Origin: Streptomyces griseus subsp. griseus
GTDB taxonomy: Bacteria; Actinomycetota; Actinomycetes; Streptomycetales; Streptomycetaceae
DNA length: 64,000 nt
Direction of reading: 5' to 3'
Assembly (NCBI RefSeq): GCF_000720255.1
Contig: NZ_JOJE01000006.1
Span: forward strand, 248,001-312,000
Shown: one piece after another, positions 17,879 through 25,898 of the stretch
How positions within the stretch are numbered: position 1 is the first letter of the stretch
Layout of the letters: the number at the start of each line of letters is the position of its first letter
Made by a program: the position numbers and the translations under genes
The notes under the pieces: generated by a model
Database searches by the model: none
Seen by the model: only the letters and a program-made list of their open reading frames with translations
Told to the model about the DNA's origin: nothing

Positions 17879-19189
17879 ATGAGAAGAATTGCTTCCTCCG
17901 TCGCTGTCGTATGTGCCCTCGGGCTGGCGGCCACCGCCTGCAGTGACGCGACCGCCGGCGGCTCCGCCGCCGCCCCGACCCAGTCGGTGAACGCGACGGC
18001 GAGCCTGAAGGGCGTCCACCTGACGATGTGGGTGGCGCAGAACAGCGTCTCCGAGCCCAAGCAGGTCATCGACGCCTTCCAGAAGGCGACCGGCGCCACC
18101 GTCAGCACCCAGGTGATCCCCGACCCCTACGAGTCGAACGTCCCCACCAAGCTCGCCTCGGGCGACAAGCCCGACCTGATGTTCTGGCAGCCCACGGGAA
18201 GCACCCTGCCGTTCATCCAGCCTGCGAAGAACCTGCTGCCGCTGGACAACGAGGACTGGGTCGCCAAGCTCGGGAAGACCGAGCAGGGCCTCGGCCAGGT
18301 CGACGGCCACCGTTACGCCGCGATCGTCACCAGCCCGGCCGTCCTGGGCGTCTACTACAACAAGGACGTCTTCAAGAAGGCCGGCGTCACCAAGATGCCC
18401 GGCAGCTACGACGAACTCCTCGCCACCGCCGCGAAGATCAAGTCCAAGACGGGCGTGGCCCCCTTCTTCGAGGTCGGCGGGGACAAGTGGCCGCTGCAGT
18501 GGCAGGTCCAGGTGCAGCTGACCGACCTGCCGCAGAGCTTCTGGGACAAGCTCAACAAGAACCAGGCCAAGTGGACCGACCCGGTCGTCGTGAACGCGAT
18601 CAAGAAGTACAAGACGAAGCTGCTGGACGCGGGGCTGGCCCAGAAGAACTACAAGACCGCCACGTTCGTCGACCAGGGCAAGGCGATCATGGACGGCAGC
18701 GCCGCGATGGCTCTCAACGTCACTTCCCTGCAGAGCGAGATACAGGCCACCTCCAGCACCGCCGAGATGGACCGGAAGCTGGGCTTCTTCCCCATCTCCA
18801 ACAGCTCCGCCAAGGCCCTGTACTCGCCGGACCAGACCAACGGCGTCGTCGCCTTCCACACCGGCGACAGCAAGCGCGAGCAGGCCGCCCGGCAGTTCAT
18901 GTCCTTCTGGCTCGGCAAGGACTACCCCGACTACATCAAGGCCAACAAGGTCGTCTCCGTGGAGCCGTCCGTCCCCAACCCCGACGGCCTCCCGCAGACC
19001 GCGGTGGCCCAGGCCAAGGCACTCTCCACCGCGACCGGCGTCTTCCAGGTCAAGGCGCTGACCGCCCCCGACATGCACCTCGCCCTGGCCGACATGATCT
19101 ACGGCAAGAAGACGCCGCAGCAGGTCGCCCAGGCGGCCGAGGACCAGTTCACCCAGGTCCTCAAGGCGCGCGGCGTCTCCGGTTTCTGA
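17879..19189 (+). CDS. ABC sugar importer, solute-binding lipoprotein
   Basis: Family 1 extracellular sugar-binding protein of 436 aa, anchored by lipid at Cys21 after the lipobox segment ALGLAATAC. The mature part begins with a low-complexity Ser/Ala linker, then MWVAQNSVSEPKQVIDAFQK, GDKPDLMFWQPTGST and GVYYNKDVFKKAGV, which are typical of MalE-like binders. The ATG follows AGGGAAG. It opens a three-gene importer operon with two permeases and, as usual in Streptomyces, no ATPase; a shared MsiK-type ATPase elsewhere is presumably used. The divergent alpha-galactosidase suggests an alpha-galactoside such as melibiose or raffinose, but that is inference. Confidence 0.92.
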   Translation: MRRIASSVAVVCALGLAATACSDATAGGSAAAPTQSVNATASLKGVHLTMWVAQNSVSEPKQVIDAFQKATGATVSTQVIPDPYESNVPTKLASGDKPDLMFWQPTGSTLPFIQPAKNLLPLDNEDWVAKLGKTEQGLGQVDGHRYAAIVTSPAVLGVYYNKDVFKKAGVTKMPGSYDELLATAAKIKSKTGVAPFFEVGGDKWPLQWQVQVQLTDLPQSFWDKLNKNQAKWTDPVVVNAIKKYKTKLLDAGLAQKNYKTATFVDQGKAIMDGSAAMALNVTSLQSEIQATSSTAEMDRKLGFFPISNSSAKALYSPDQTNGVVAFHTGDSKREQAARQFMSFWLGKDYPDYIKANKVVSVEPSVPNPDGLPQTAVAQAKALSTATGVFQVKALTAPDMHLALADMIYGKKTPQQVAQAAEDQFTQVLKARGVSGF

Positions 19190-19266
19190 CCGGCCCGTCC
19201 CTTCGCCAGCCCCGCCCCGGGCTCCTTCCCGTCGCAGAGCCCGGGGCCACCCACCGGAGGTGAGAA

Positions 19267-20223
19267 GTGGCGGACACAGCCACCATCGGCGTCACCGACG
19301 TCACCCCCAGCAAGAAAGCGGGCGGTTCCGCCCGGCGCGCGTCGCGGCGTCGGCCGCGCAGCAAGCCCGACCAGCCGTGGTGGTTCGCCCTGCCCGCGCT
19401 CGCCGTGTTCGGCGTCTTCTTCCTGCTGCCGAACCTGCTGAACTTCGTCTACCCGTTCACCAACTGGTCGGCGTTCCACGCGGACATCAAGTTCGCGGGT
19501 CTGTCCAACTTCCGGAGCGTCCTGCAGGACGGCTCGATGCTCCGGGACATCCGCATCACCGTGGAGTACGCGGTGCTGGTCGCCCTCTTCCAGAACGGCT
19601 TCGGGCTCGCCCTGGCCCTGCTGCTGGAGCGCGATACAAGGTTCAACCGCTTCTTCCGGGCGGTGTTCTTCCTGCCCGTACTGATCTCGGCCCTCGCGGT
19701 CGGCTACATCTTCCGGGCCCTGCTCGCCCAGGACGGCGCCCTCAACAGCGTCCTGTCCTCCCTCGCCGGACACCACGTCGACACCCCCTGGCTGGGGTCG
19801 ACGACCTGGACGCTCGTCGTGGTGACCCTCATCCACGGCTGGAAGTGGATGGGCCTGGCCATGCTGATCTACCTGGCCGGTCTGAAGAGCATGCCCACGG
19901 ACGTCCTGGAGGCGGCCCGCATCGACGGCGCCGGCTCCTGGCGCACCTTCTGGTCGATCCGGTTCCCTCTCCTGGCGCCCGCGGTGACCTTCAACGTCAC
20001 CACCGCCCTGATCGGCTCCATGAACACCTTCGACATCGTCCAGGCCACCACGGCCGGCGGCCCCGGCAGTGAGACCGAGGTCTTCAACATCTACATGTTC
20101 CGTGTCTTCGGACAGGGCCTCTACGCGCAGGCGTCCGCGATGAGCCTGGTGCTCTTCGTCATCGTCGTCGTCCTGGCCGTGCCCGTCATCGTCGGACTGC
20201 GCCGAAGGGAGAACGTCCAGTGA
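19267..20223 (+). CDS. ABC sugar importer, permease (MalF type)
   Basis: Membrane permease of 318 aa with six predicted helices after an arginine-rich cytoplasmic N terminus. The conserved EAA loop that contacts the ATPase reads DVLEAARIDGAGSWRTFWSI, and the C-terminal region has the usual TAGGPGSETEVFN motif. The start is GTG 19267, after GGAGG. The 3' end overlaps the next permease gene by 4 bp (GTGA). It works with the lipoprotein at 17879 to carry sugar across the membrane. Confidence 0.93.
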   Translation: MADTATIGVTDVTPSKKAGGSARRASRRRPRSKPDQPWWFALPALAVFGVFFLLPNLLNFVYPFTNWSAFHADIKFAGLSNFRSVLQDGSMLRDIRITVEYAVLVALFQNGFGLALALLLERDTRFNRFFRAVFFLPVLISALAVGYIFRALLAQDGALNSVLSSLAGHHVDTPWLGSTTWTLVVVTLIHGWKWMGLAMLIYLAGLKSMPTDVLEAARIDGAGSWRTFWSIRFPLLAPAVTFNVTTALIGSMNTFDIVQATTAGGPGSETEVFNIYMFRVFGQGLYAQASAMSLVLFVIVVVLAVPVIVGLRRRENVQ

Positions 20224-21074
20224 CCGCCCTCCCCGCGTTCGTCCCCCGACGCCGGCGCCCCCTGCGCTGGGTCCAGCCCGTCACCGTCCTGGCCATCGCC
20301 GCCGTCACCATCGGCATCCCCCTCTGGCTCGTGGCGGTGACCTCGGTGAAGCCCCAGGCCGAGGCGATCAAGCCCAACCTCTCCCTGCCGCACCACGCGC
20401 AGGCCGCCGAGAACTACCGGCAGACCTTCGATCAGGGCAAGATCATCCAGGGCTTCGTCAACAGCCTGCTGGTCGTCGTCCCCTCCGTCGTCCTCGTCCT
20501 GCTGCTTGGCGCGGGCGCCGCGTGGGTCTTCGCCCGCCGCAAGGGACGTCTGACCGGCACCCTGTACGCGCTGAGCATCAGCGGCCTGCTGCTGCCGCCT
20601 GCGGTGATCACCATCGTCATGGAGCTGCGGCAGCTGGGCCTGGCGGGCACCCAGCTCGGCATGATCGCGGTCTACACCGGGATGTACCTGTCCACGTCGA
20701 TCTTCTTCATGACCGGCTTCATCCGCAATCTGCCCGAGGAGCTGGAGGAGGCCGCCCGCATGGACGGCGCCGGTCCGGCACGGGTCTTCTTCCAGGTCAT
20801 CCTTCCGCTGCTGCGGCCGGTCATCGCCACCGCGACGATCATGGTGATGCTCTTCGCCTGGAGTGACATCTTCTACGCGTTCTTCGTCCTCGGCGGCGGA
20901 GCCAAGGCCACCCTGCCCCTCAACCTCTACCAGGTCGCCAGCGCCCAGCTGTACCTCAACAACTGGCACCTGATCTTCGCCTACGTCGTGATGATGAGCC
21001 TGCCCATGGTGGCGGTCTTCGTCGTCGCCCAGCGCCGGGTCGTCTCCGGCATCACCAGCGGGGCCGTCAAGTAG
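20220..21074 (+). CDS. ABC sugar importer, permease (MalG type)
   Basis: Second permease subunit of 284 aa, six helices, with the EAA loop LEEAARMDGAGPARVFFQVI and a C-terminal FVVAQRRVVSGITSGAVK tail typical of MalG-like partners. The GTG start overlaps the previous gene's stop. It closes the importer operon; 73 bp further on is a stable hairpin (21147-21168) that might end the transcript. No ATP-binding gene follows, which is normal for Streptomyces CUT1 systems. Confidence 0.93.
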   Translation: MTALPAFVPRRRRPLRWVQPVTVLAIAAVTIGIPLWLVAVTSVKPQAEAIKPNLSLPHHAQAAENYRQTFDQGKIIQGFVNSLLVVVPSVVLVLLLGAGAAWVFARRKGRLTGTLYALSISGLLLPPAVITIVMELRQLGLAGTQLGMIAVYTGMYLSTSIFFMTGFIRNLPEELEEAARMDGAGPARVFFQVILPLLRPVIATATIMVMLFAWSDIFYAFFVLGGGAKATLPLNLYQVASAQLYLNNWHLIFAYVVMMSLPMVAVFVVAQRRVVSGITSGAVK

Positions 21075-21146
21075 CCCCGCCCACGGTCTCCGGGGCGTGA
21101 CTCCCCGCACGCCCTGGCCCCCACACCCCCCGGTTCCACCCACGAT

Positions 21147-21168
21147 CCTCCCGCGACGATGCGGGAGG
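21147..21168 (+). terminator. Hairpin downstream of the importer operon
   Basis: CCTCCCGC at 21147-21154 pairs perfectly with GCGGGAGG at 21161-21168 around a 6-nt loop. There is no T-run, so it may be a weak terminator or a leader structure of the remnant gene at 21181. Confidence 0.4.
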
Positions 21169-21180
21169 CGGAGGACACTC

Positions 21181-21345
21181 ATGCCTCGAACCAGGCACAG
21201 AGCAGGACATGTCCGGTATCTCAGGGGGGCGGTCGGCTGCACAGCGGTCCTGGTCGGTACCGCCCTGACCGGTCCGGTCGCCTACGCGGCCGGCCCTCAG
21301 CTCACCGTAGGTCTGGGGCAGACCACCGGCCCCGTCCGCCTGGAG
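21181..21345 (+). pseudogene. 5' stub of a secreted protein (signal peptide only)
   Basis: A strong ribosome site (GGCGGAGGA, 5 bp before ATG 21181) precedes a clear Sec signal peptide: basic start MPRTRHRAGHVRYLRG, hydrophobic core, and cleavage region PVAYAAGP. The first mature residues, PQLTVGLGQTTGPV, resemble the starts of secreted Streptomyces glycosidases. The frame then runs antisense into the decarboxylase gene that ends at 21357, and all similarity to a secreted enzyme is gone. It therefore looks like the 5' end of a glycosidase gene cut off by a deletion. The position right after a sugar importer operon fits such a lost enzyme. Confidence 0.55.
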
Positions 21346-21356
21346 CGACGCGCCCG

Positions 21357-22721
21357 TCAGAGCGACCGGGTGATCCGTTCGACCCGGTCGTGCAGACGCT
21401 CCACATGGTGCTCGGACTCCGGCTTCATCAGGACACTGCGCAGGACGCGCGCCCCGTCGGCGTCCGCGATGATCTCCGGGTGCCGAGCGGTGAACGCGTC
21501 GCGGTCGGCCTTGAGGGTGCTCAGGTACACCGGATCCGCGCTCGCCATGCCGTCCGCCAGGACCTTCGCCGATGCCACGTCGACGGCGGCGAGGGTGGCG
21601 GGTGCCACGGCGGGGAAGTAGCTGACGATGTCCAGCTCGGGCCGCTGGTACAGCTCGAGGGAGTCGGACGCGGTGATCAGGTCCGCCCACCGCAGGGCGG
21701 CCCGCCGGCCGGCCCCCACGACACGGCCGAGGCCGTCGGGGGTGGGCGGGAGGAGCTGGAAGGTGAGCCACAGGGCGGCGGCCGAGGCGCCGGCGCGGGA
21801 GCATTCGAGGCTGATCTCGCCGAGGTGGAGTTCGCTGGAGGTGAAGTAGGTGTACGGCGAGTCGTGGACGAAGAAGCGTCCCACCTCGGGGTCGCGGAAG
21901 AGGACGGCACCGCAGCCGTACGGCTGAAGCCCGTGTTTGTGCGGGTCGACGACGATCGAGTCGCACTGGGCGATCGCCCGCCACGGCTCCGGGGAGAGCC
22001 CCTCGGGTCCGTCGGCACCGGCCAGCAGGGTGAAGAAGCCGCCGTAGGCGGCGTCGACGTGGAGCCGGACGCCGTAGCGGTCCCTGAGGGCGAGGGCGGT
22101 GTGGATCGGATCGACGGCCCCGAGGCCGGTCGTGCCGGCGGTGAGGACGACCGTGCCCACCTCACCGGTCCGAAGGACCTCCTCCAGCGCGTCGAGGCTG
22201 ATGCGGCCCCGGTCGTCGGTCGGGACCGGGTGGCCCTTCATGCCGAGGACGTGGCACATGCGGCCGTGGGTGTAGTGGGCGTCGGCGCTGTAGGCGACGC
22301 CCTGTCCGGGGTGGAGTTCCCGGGCGACGAAGAGGGCTTCGAGGTTGGCGATCGTGCCGCTGGTGGTGAGGTGGCCGAGGTGGGTGTCGTAGCCGAACAT
22401 CCCGGCGAGCCGTGCGACGGCCTCGCGTTCCATGCGGGCGGTGGCCGGGCCGCCGTCCAGGGCGTGGTTGTTGGGGTTGATCAGCATGGTGGTGAGGTAG
22501 CCGATCACGGCCGCGGGGTGTGGGGGCTTGAGCATCTGCCCCGCGTAGCGCGGATGGAAGAACGGATAGTTGTCCTTCAGCCGCCCCGTGAACTCCTCGA
22601 AGGCGGCGCCGAAACGGTCGTCCTGGACGAGGAGTGACGGGTGCTGCTCGTAGGGCCCGAACGTGTCGGACCACTGCTGGATCGCGTCGGTGGCTCGGCC
22701 GAGCCAGTGCTGAAGATCCAC
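21357..22721 (-). CDS. PLP-dependent group II decarboxylase (aromatic amino acid type)
   Basis: Cytosolic fold-type I PLP enzyme of 454 aa. It has the HLTTSGTIANLEALFVARE PLP-phosphate region, LHVDAAYGGFF with the PLP-pyridine aspartate, and the Schiff-base lysine in DPHKHGLQPYG (Lys262). NYPFFHPRYAGQM matches tyrosine/aromatic-amine decarboxylases of actinomycetes. I chose GTG 22721, after AGAGAGG, because it gives the conserved N terminus (VDLQHWLGRATDAIQQW). Substrate preference (tyrosine, tryptophan, DOPA or glutamate-like) is not decidable here. It is divergent from the MarR gene, with three 15-bp repeats in the shared promoter region, so MarR control is likely. Confidence 0.88.
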   Translation of the reverse strand: MDLQHWLGRATDAIQQWSDTFGPYEQHPSLLVQDDRFGAAFEEFTGRLKDNYPFFHPRYAGQMLKPPHPAAVIGYLTTMLINPNNHALDGGPATARMEREAVARLAGMFGYDTHLGHLTTSGTIANLEALFVARELHPGQGVAYSADAHYTHGRMCHVLGMKGHPVPTDDRGRISLDALEEVLRTGEVGTVVLTAGTTGLGAVDPIHTALALRDRYGVRLHVDAAYGGFFTLLAGADGPEGLSPEPWRAIAQCDSIVVDPHKHGLQPYGCGAVLFRDPEVGRFFVHDSPYTYFTSSELHLGEISLECSRAGASAAALWLTFQLLPPTPDGLGRVVGAGRRAALRWADLITASDSLELYQRPELDIVSYFPAVAPATLAAVDVASAKVLADGMASADPVYLSTLKADRDAFTARHPEIIADADGARVLRSVLMKPESEHHVERLHDRVERITRSL

Positions 22722-22782
22722 TGAACTGCCTCTCTCTGACCTGACTCCGGGGGCGGCGCCCACTCTACGATTTACTTGAGCA

Positions 22783-22842
22783 GTCAGCAATTGATTGGTC
22801 AGTAATTGAGACGTCGGTGATTGACGAGGCAGTAAAATGCGA
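22783..22842. repeat. Three to four 15-bp direct repeats, probable MarR operator array
   Basis: Units at 22783-22797, 22798-22812 and 22813-22827 share GTCAGYAATTGA (third copy GTCGGTGATTGA) with exact 15-bp spacing. A degenerate fourth unit at 22828-22842 begins GGCAGTAAAA. Each unit holds an imperfect dyad, TCA-N5-TGA. The array lies between divergent genes for the decarboxylase and a MarR regulator and is AT-rich against the surrounding DNA. Confidence 0.65.
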
Positions 22843-22887
22843 GGGCAGGCTCAGGACAGGGCTCAGGGCAAGGGAGGACACGGTCAG

Positions 22888-23370
22888 GTGGAAGCCGCGA
22901 CTCGGCGGGGCGATGAGGCCGCCCACGCCGCCAACAGCCCACTCGTTCACGACTTCGGGCTGCTGCTCAAGGCCGCCACCCGCCTGGAGCAGCGGATCGA
23001 CACCGCGCTGAGGCGGGAGTGCGGCGTGAGCCACACGATGTTCGAGGTCCTCATCAGGCTCTGCCGGCAGCCGGACGAGGAGGTCTCCCAGCGCCGGCTC
23101 GCCGACGACCTCACCCTCACCAGCAGCGGCATCACCCGCCTGGTCGACCGCATGGAGGAAGCCGGCCTGGTCCGCCGCGTACCGTCCCCCGGGGACCGCA
23201 GAAGCGTCCTCGTGGACTCCACCGACCACGGCCGCACGGTGTTCCTGCAGGCCGCCGCCGTCCACGCGGACCTCGTCGAGCGGTACTTCGTCGCACCGGT
23301 GCCCCACGACGACCACGGTCGGCTGACCGCCTCACTGAGCCGGATACACGAAGCCCTGCGCGAGGACTGA
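22888..23370 (+). CDS. MarR-family transcriptional regulator
   Basis: Winged-helix regulator of 160 aa. The winged-helix core reads VSHTMFEVLIRLCRQPDEEV, RLADDLTLTSSGITRLVDRM and the wing RRVPSPGDRRSVLVDST with the DRR signature. The start could be GTG 22888, preceded by AGGGAGGA, or ATG 22837, which adds 17 glycine-rich residues, has no ribosome site and lies inside the repeat array; I prefer the GTG. The gene is divergent from the decarboxylase and probably represses it, itself, or both, through the 15-bp repeats. The ligand is unknown; MarR proteins often answer to phenolic compounds, which would fit an aromatic-amine decarboxylase. Confidence 0.85.
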   Translation: MEAATRRGDEAAHAANSPLVHDFGLLLKAATRLEQRIDTALRRECGVSHTMFEVLIRLCRQPDEEVSQRRLADDLTLTSSGITRLVDRMEEAGLVRRVPSPGDRRSVLVDSTDHGRTVFLQAAAVHADLVERYFVAPVPHDDHGRLTASLSRIHEALRED

Positions 23371-23447
23371 CCCCTCACGCACCGCCCCGGGAACGCCTGC
23401 CGTCCCGCCGTCGTTTGTCGTGTCCGCAGGTGGGGGACTCGGCGCCC

Positions 23448-24395
23448 ATGACCGCAACCACACGCCGACACATGAAGCAGAACCGAGTGCTGTGGCTACT
23501 GGACCGTCTGGAACGAGCGCCCTGGGCCGATCCGGCGATCGACCGGCTCGGGTCGGCGATCCGCTCCCTGCCGCTGGGCCGCGGACGCGACCTCCTGCAC
23601 GGCAGGTGGCTGGGACACCCGGTCCATCCGCTGATGGTGCAGGTGCCGATCGGGAGCTGGCTGTCCGCCGCCGTACTGGACACCCGGCCCGGCCGATCCC
23701 GCGAGGCGGGCGTCCTCGTCGGCGTCGGCCTGGCCGCCGCCGCGCCCTCCGCGCTGGCGGGCGCCGTCGACTGGGCGGAACTGCACCGCGAACAGGCCCG
23801 CGTCGGCCTGGTGCACGCCATGGCGAACTGGACCGCCGTCGGCCTGTACGCGGCCTCCCTCGCCAGCCGCCTCAAGGGGCGTACGGCAGCCGGCCGGGCC
23901 TACGGCTATCTGGGGCTGACGGCCGTCGGGGTCGGCGGCCTGCTGGGCGGCCACCTCGCCTACCGCCAGGCGTCCGGCGCCAACCACGCGGAAGAGGTAC
24001 CGCATGTCGTCCGAGCCGGCTGGCACCGGATCGGCGCCGTGGCCGATTTCCCGGCCGAGCAGCCCGTGCGGCGCGCCGTGGACAATGTGCCGGTCCTGGT
24101 GGTCCGCGAAACCGGCGGGACGATCCACGCGCTGGCCGAACGGTGCAGCCATCTGGCGGGCCCGCTGTCGGAGGGCACGGTCGCCGACGGATGCGTCCAG
24201 TGCCCCTGGCACGGCAGCGTCTTCCGCCTCTCCGACGGCTGGAACGTCCAAGGCCCCGCCACCGCCCCGCAGCCCGCCTTCGACACCCGGATCGTCGACG
24301 GATACGTCGAGGTGCGCCTGCGTCGGGCCGGCCGGGAGGCGAACGGCGAATGGAGCGGGCCCGGAATGGACAGGGCCCACGGCCGCGCCGGCTGA
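23448..24395 (+). CDS. DUF2231 membrane protein fused to a Rieske [2Fe-2S] domain
   Basis: Protein of 315 aa in two parts. Residues about 40-185 match the DUF2231 membrane domain: GHPVHPLMVQVPIGSWLSAA and several hydrophobic helices. Residues about 195-300 form a Rieske domain with the cluster ligands Cys233-x-His235 (CSHLAG) and Cys252-x2-His255 (CPWHGSVF). It would bind a high-potential 2Fe-2S centre at the membrane, so an electron-transfer role is likely, with an unknown partner. The ATG 23448 lies after AGGTGGGGG; ATG 23472 is an alternative. It stands alone, convergent with the gene at 24410. The fusion is known in actinobacteria but not characterised to my knowledge. Confidence 0.88.
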   Translation: MTATTRRHMKQNRVLWLLDRLERAPWADPAIDRLGSAIRSLPLGRGRDLLHGRWLGHPVHPLMVQVPIGSWLSAAVLDTRPGRSREAGVLVGVGLAAAAPSALAGAVDWAELHREQARVGLVHAMANWTAVGLYAASLASRLKGRTAAGRAYGYLGLTAVGVGGLLGGHLAYRQASGANHAEEVPHVVRAGWHRIGAVADFPAEQPVRRAVDNVPVLVVRETGGTIHALAERCSHLAGPLSEGTVADGCVQCPWHGSVFRLSDGWNVQGPATAPQPAFDTRIVDGYVEVRLRRAGREANGEWSGPGMDRAHGRAG

Positions 24396-24409
24396 CACCG
24401 GGCGCAACG

Positions 24410-25018
24410 CTACGCCGGGCCCGGTGCCACCGTCGTCGTGACGCGTGTGAGCGCGGGCTGCCGCGGCACCGAGCCGAAGCCGAAGCGCACCGGCGGTTCG
24501 ACGGGCGCCACCGCACCGAGGTCCGTGCCCTCGAACACCGCGGACGCCGCACGGATCGGCCGCAGGTCCCGCGCGCCGTACCACTCGCGGCGGCCGGCGC
24601 CGGAGCTGCCCCGGGTGCGCACCCCGGGCAGGAACGAGCGGGCGGGCAGGTCCGTCAGCGCGCACCAGGCCGGACGGCGGGCGAGCGCGCCCGGCACGGC
24701 ACACAACAGCAGCCCCAGGAGCCCTCGACGGCCGGGTGTGAAACGCAGGCGGAGCGGCCCCGCGGTCACGGCCCACACCCCGTCCGCGACGCTCACGCCG
24801 ACCGGGACGACACGCACGGTGTCGAAGACGTAGGTGCCGCTGACGAAGTCCGCCGTCCGCCGCGTGGGAGCGAGCAGCAGCCGCTCCCCGTCGGCCCGCT
24901 CGAGCATCACGTCGCTGAACGGCCCGAACGGCGAGCGGGCCCAGGAGCCGAGGACCACGCGGGTCCCGGAATCCGTGCCCAGGCCCGCGATCCAGCCGTC
25001 GAAGCGCAGCCGGGTCAC
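24410..25018 (-). CDS. Hypothetical protein coupled to a DUF2071 gene
   Basis: A 202-residue protein beginning VTRLRFDGWIAGLGTDSGTR. It is beta-rich, with GSWARSPFGPFSDVMLERAD, APTRRTADFVSGTYVFDTV and a hydrophobic segment GLLGLLLCAVPGALA that could be a single membrane helix or a buried strand. I do not recognise the family. The GTG start at 25018 overlaps the stop of the DUF2071 gene (GTGA), so the two are translationally coupled and probably act together. Composition is normal for the window. Confidence 0.65.
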   Translation of the reverse strand: MTRLRFDGWIAGLGTDSGTRVVLGSWARSPFGPFSDVMLERADGERLLLAPTRRTADFVSGTYVFDTVRVVPVGVSVADGVWAVTAGPLRLRFTPGRRGLLGLLLCAVPGALARRPAWCALTDLPARSFLPGVRTRGSSGAGRREWYGARDLRPIRAASAVFEGTDLGAVAPVEPPVRFGFGSVPRQPALTRVTTTVAPGPA

Positions 25019-25740
25019 GTAGGGCCCGGCTCCCTGGCACAGGGCCGGGAGACCCCCAGGCGTACGTGCCTGACACCTTCCGAGAAGTGCACCACGGGTT
25101 CGCCGAGTGGGGCGGGCAGGCCCGCCGCGCCCGTCAGCGTCTCCTCCAGCACCTCGACGTCCGCCTCGGCCAGCGGCCACGGCTCGTGCTCCACGGGAAT
25201 CTCCCAGAGCACGCCGAGCCGGCGCGTGTACGCCCGCCAGCGCGAGGTCAGCCACACGTCCCGCTCGGCCGGCCGGATCGGCAGGCCGGGGCGGACGACC
25301 AGGCGGTAGGAGGCCTCACCGGCCCACCGTGACCCGGCGTACGAGACGGTGTCCCCGCTCCGGGTGACACTGAGGGCGCCGGGGTTGTAGGGCGCGCCGA
25401 CGGCGCGCGCCGCCAGCATCGGGGGCCAGGCGACCTCCAGGGACAGGAACCACAGCCCGTCCCGCCCGTCCCGGCGCCGTACATAGGTCCGCAGGTTGGT
25501 CTCCGCGAACGTCGGGACTCCGGGCAGCGTGGCGGGTACGCCGGGTGGGCGCACGTCCGCCATCACGAAGGGCGTGAGGCTCACCCAGGCGGCGCCTTCG
25601 TACTCGTCGACGACCAGGCCGTCGGGGAGCAGCGCCTGAACGTCGTCCGGCCGGAACGGCCAGTGGACGAAGGTCTGGGTGAGCCAGCCCGCCCGCAGCG
25701 CGGGTACGGTCACCCGCTGTTCCGCTCCGTACGCCACCAC
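25015..25740 (-). CDS. DUF2071 (YqjF-like) protein
   Basis: Cytosolic protein of the YqjF/DUF2071 family, about 241 aa from GTG 25740. Diagnostic segments are GWLTQTFVHWPFRPDDVQAL, GAAWVSLTPFVMADVRPPG, FAETNLRTYVRRRDGRDGLW and FLSLEVAWPPMLAARAVG. The fold is related to acetoacetate decarboxylase, but no enzymatic activity is established. A longer start at GTG 25785 is possible; the extra 15 residues are arginine/glycine-rich and look untranslated. The gene is divergent from the SDR at 25899 and coupled to the hypothetical gene downstream. Confidence 0.85.
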   Translation of the reverse strand: MVAYGAEQRVTVPALRAGWLTQTFVHWPFRPDDVQALLPDGLVVDEYEGAAWVSLTPFVMADVRPPGVPATLPGVPTFAETNLRTYVRRRDGRDGLWFLSLEVAWPPMLAARAVGAPYNPGALSVTRSGDTVSYAGSRWAGEASYRLVVRPGLPIRPAERDVWLTSRWRAYTRRLGVLWEIPVEHEPWPLAEADVEVLEETLTGAAGLPAPLGEPVVHFSEGVRHVRLGVSRPCAREPGPT

Positions 25741-25898
25741 AGCCGGCGAGTGCCCCCGCCCGCCTCGACGGAAACGCGGGGGCACTCACTGCACCTCGCC
25801 AGGCGCTCCCGTGACCCACTCGTGCCGTTCCGGGTACTCGATGCGCGGCGGGCCGGGCATCGGCGTCCGGCCCGGGCCGAGGGCCGAGGAGGCATGAC

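Noticed and set aside
22783..22842. CRISPR-like array between decarboxylase and marR
   Set aside because: Only three to four imperfect 15-bp units, no spacers, no cas genes; operator array more likely.
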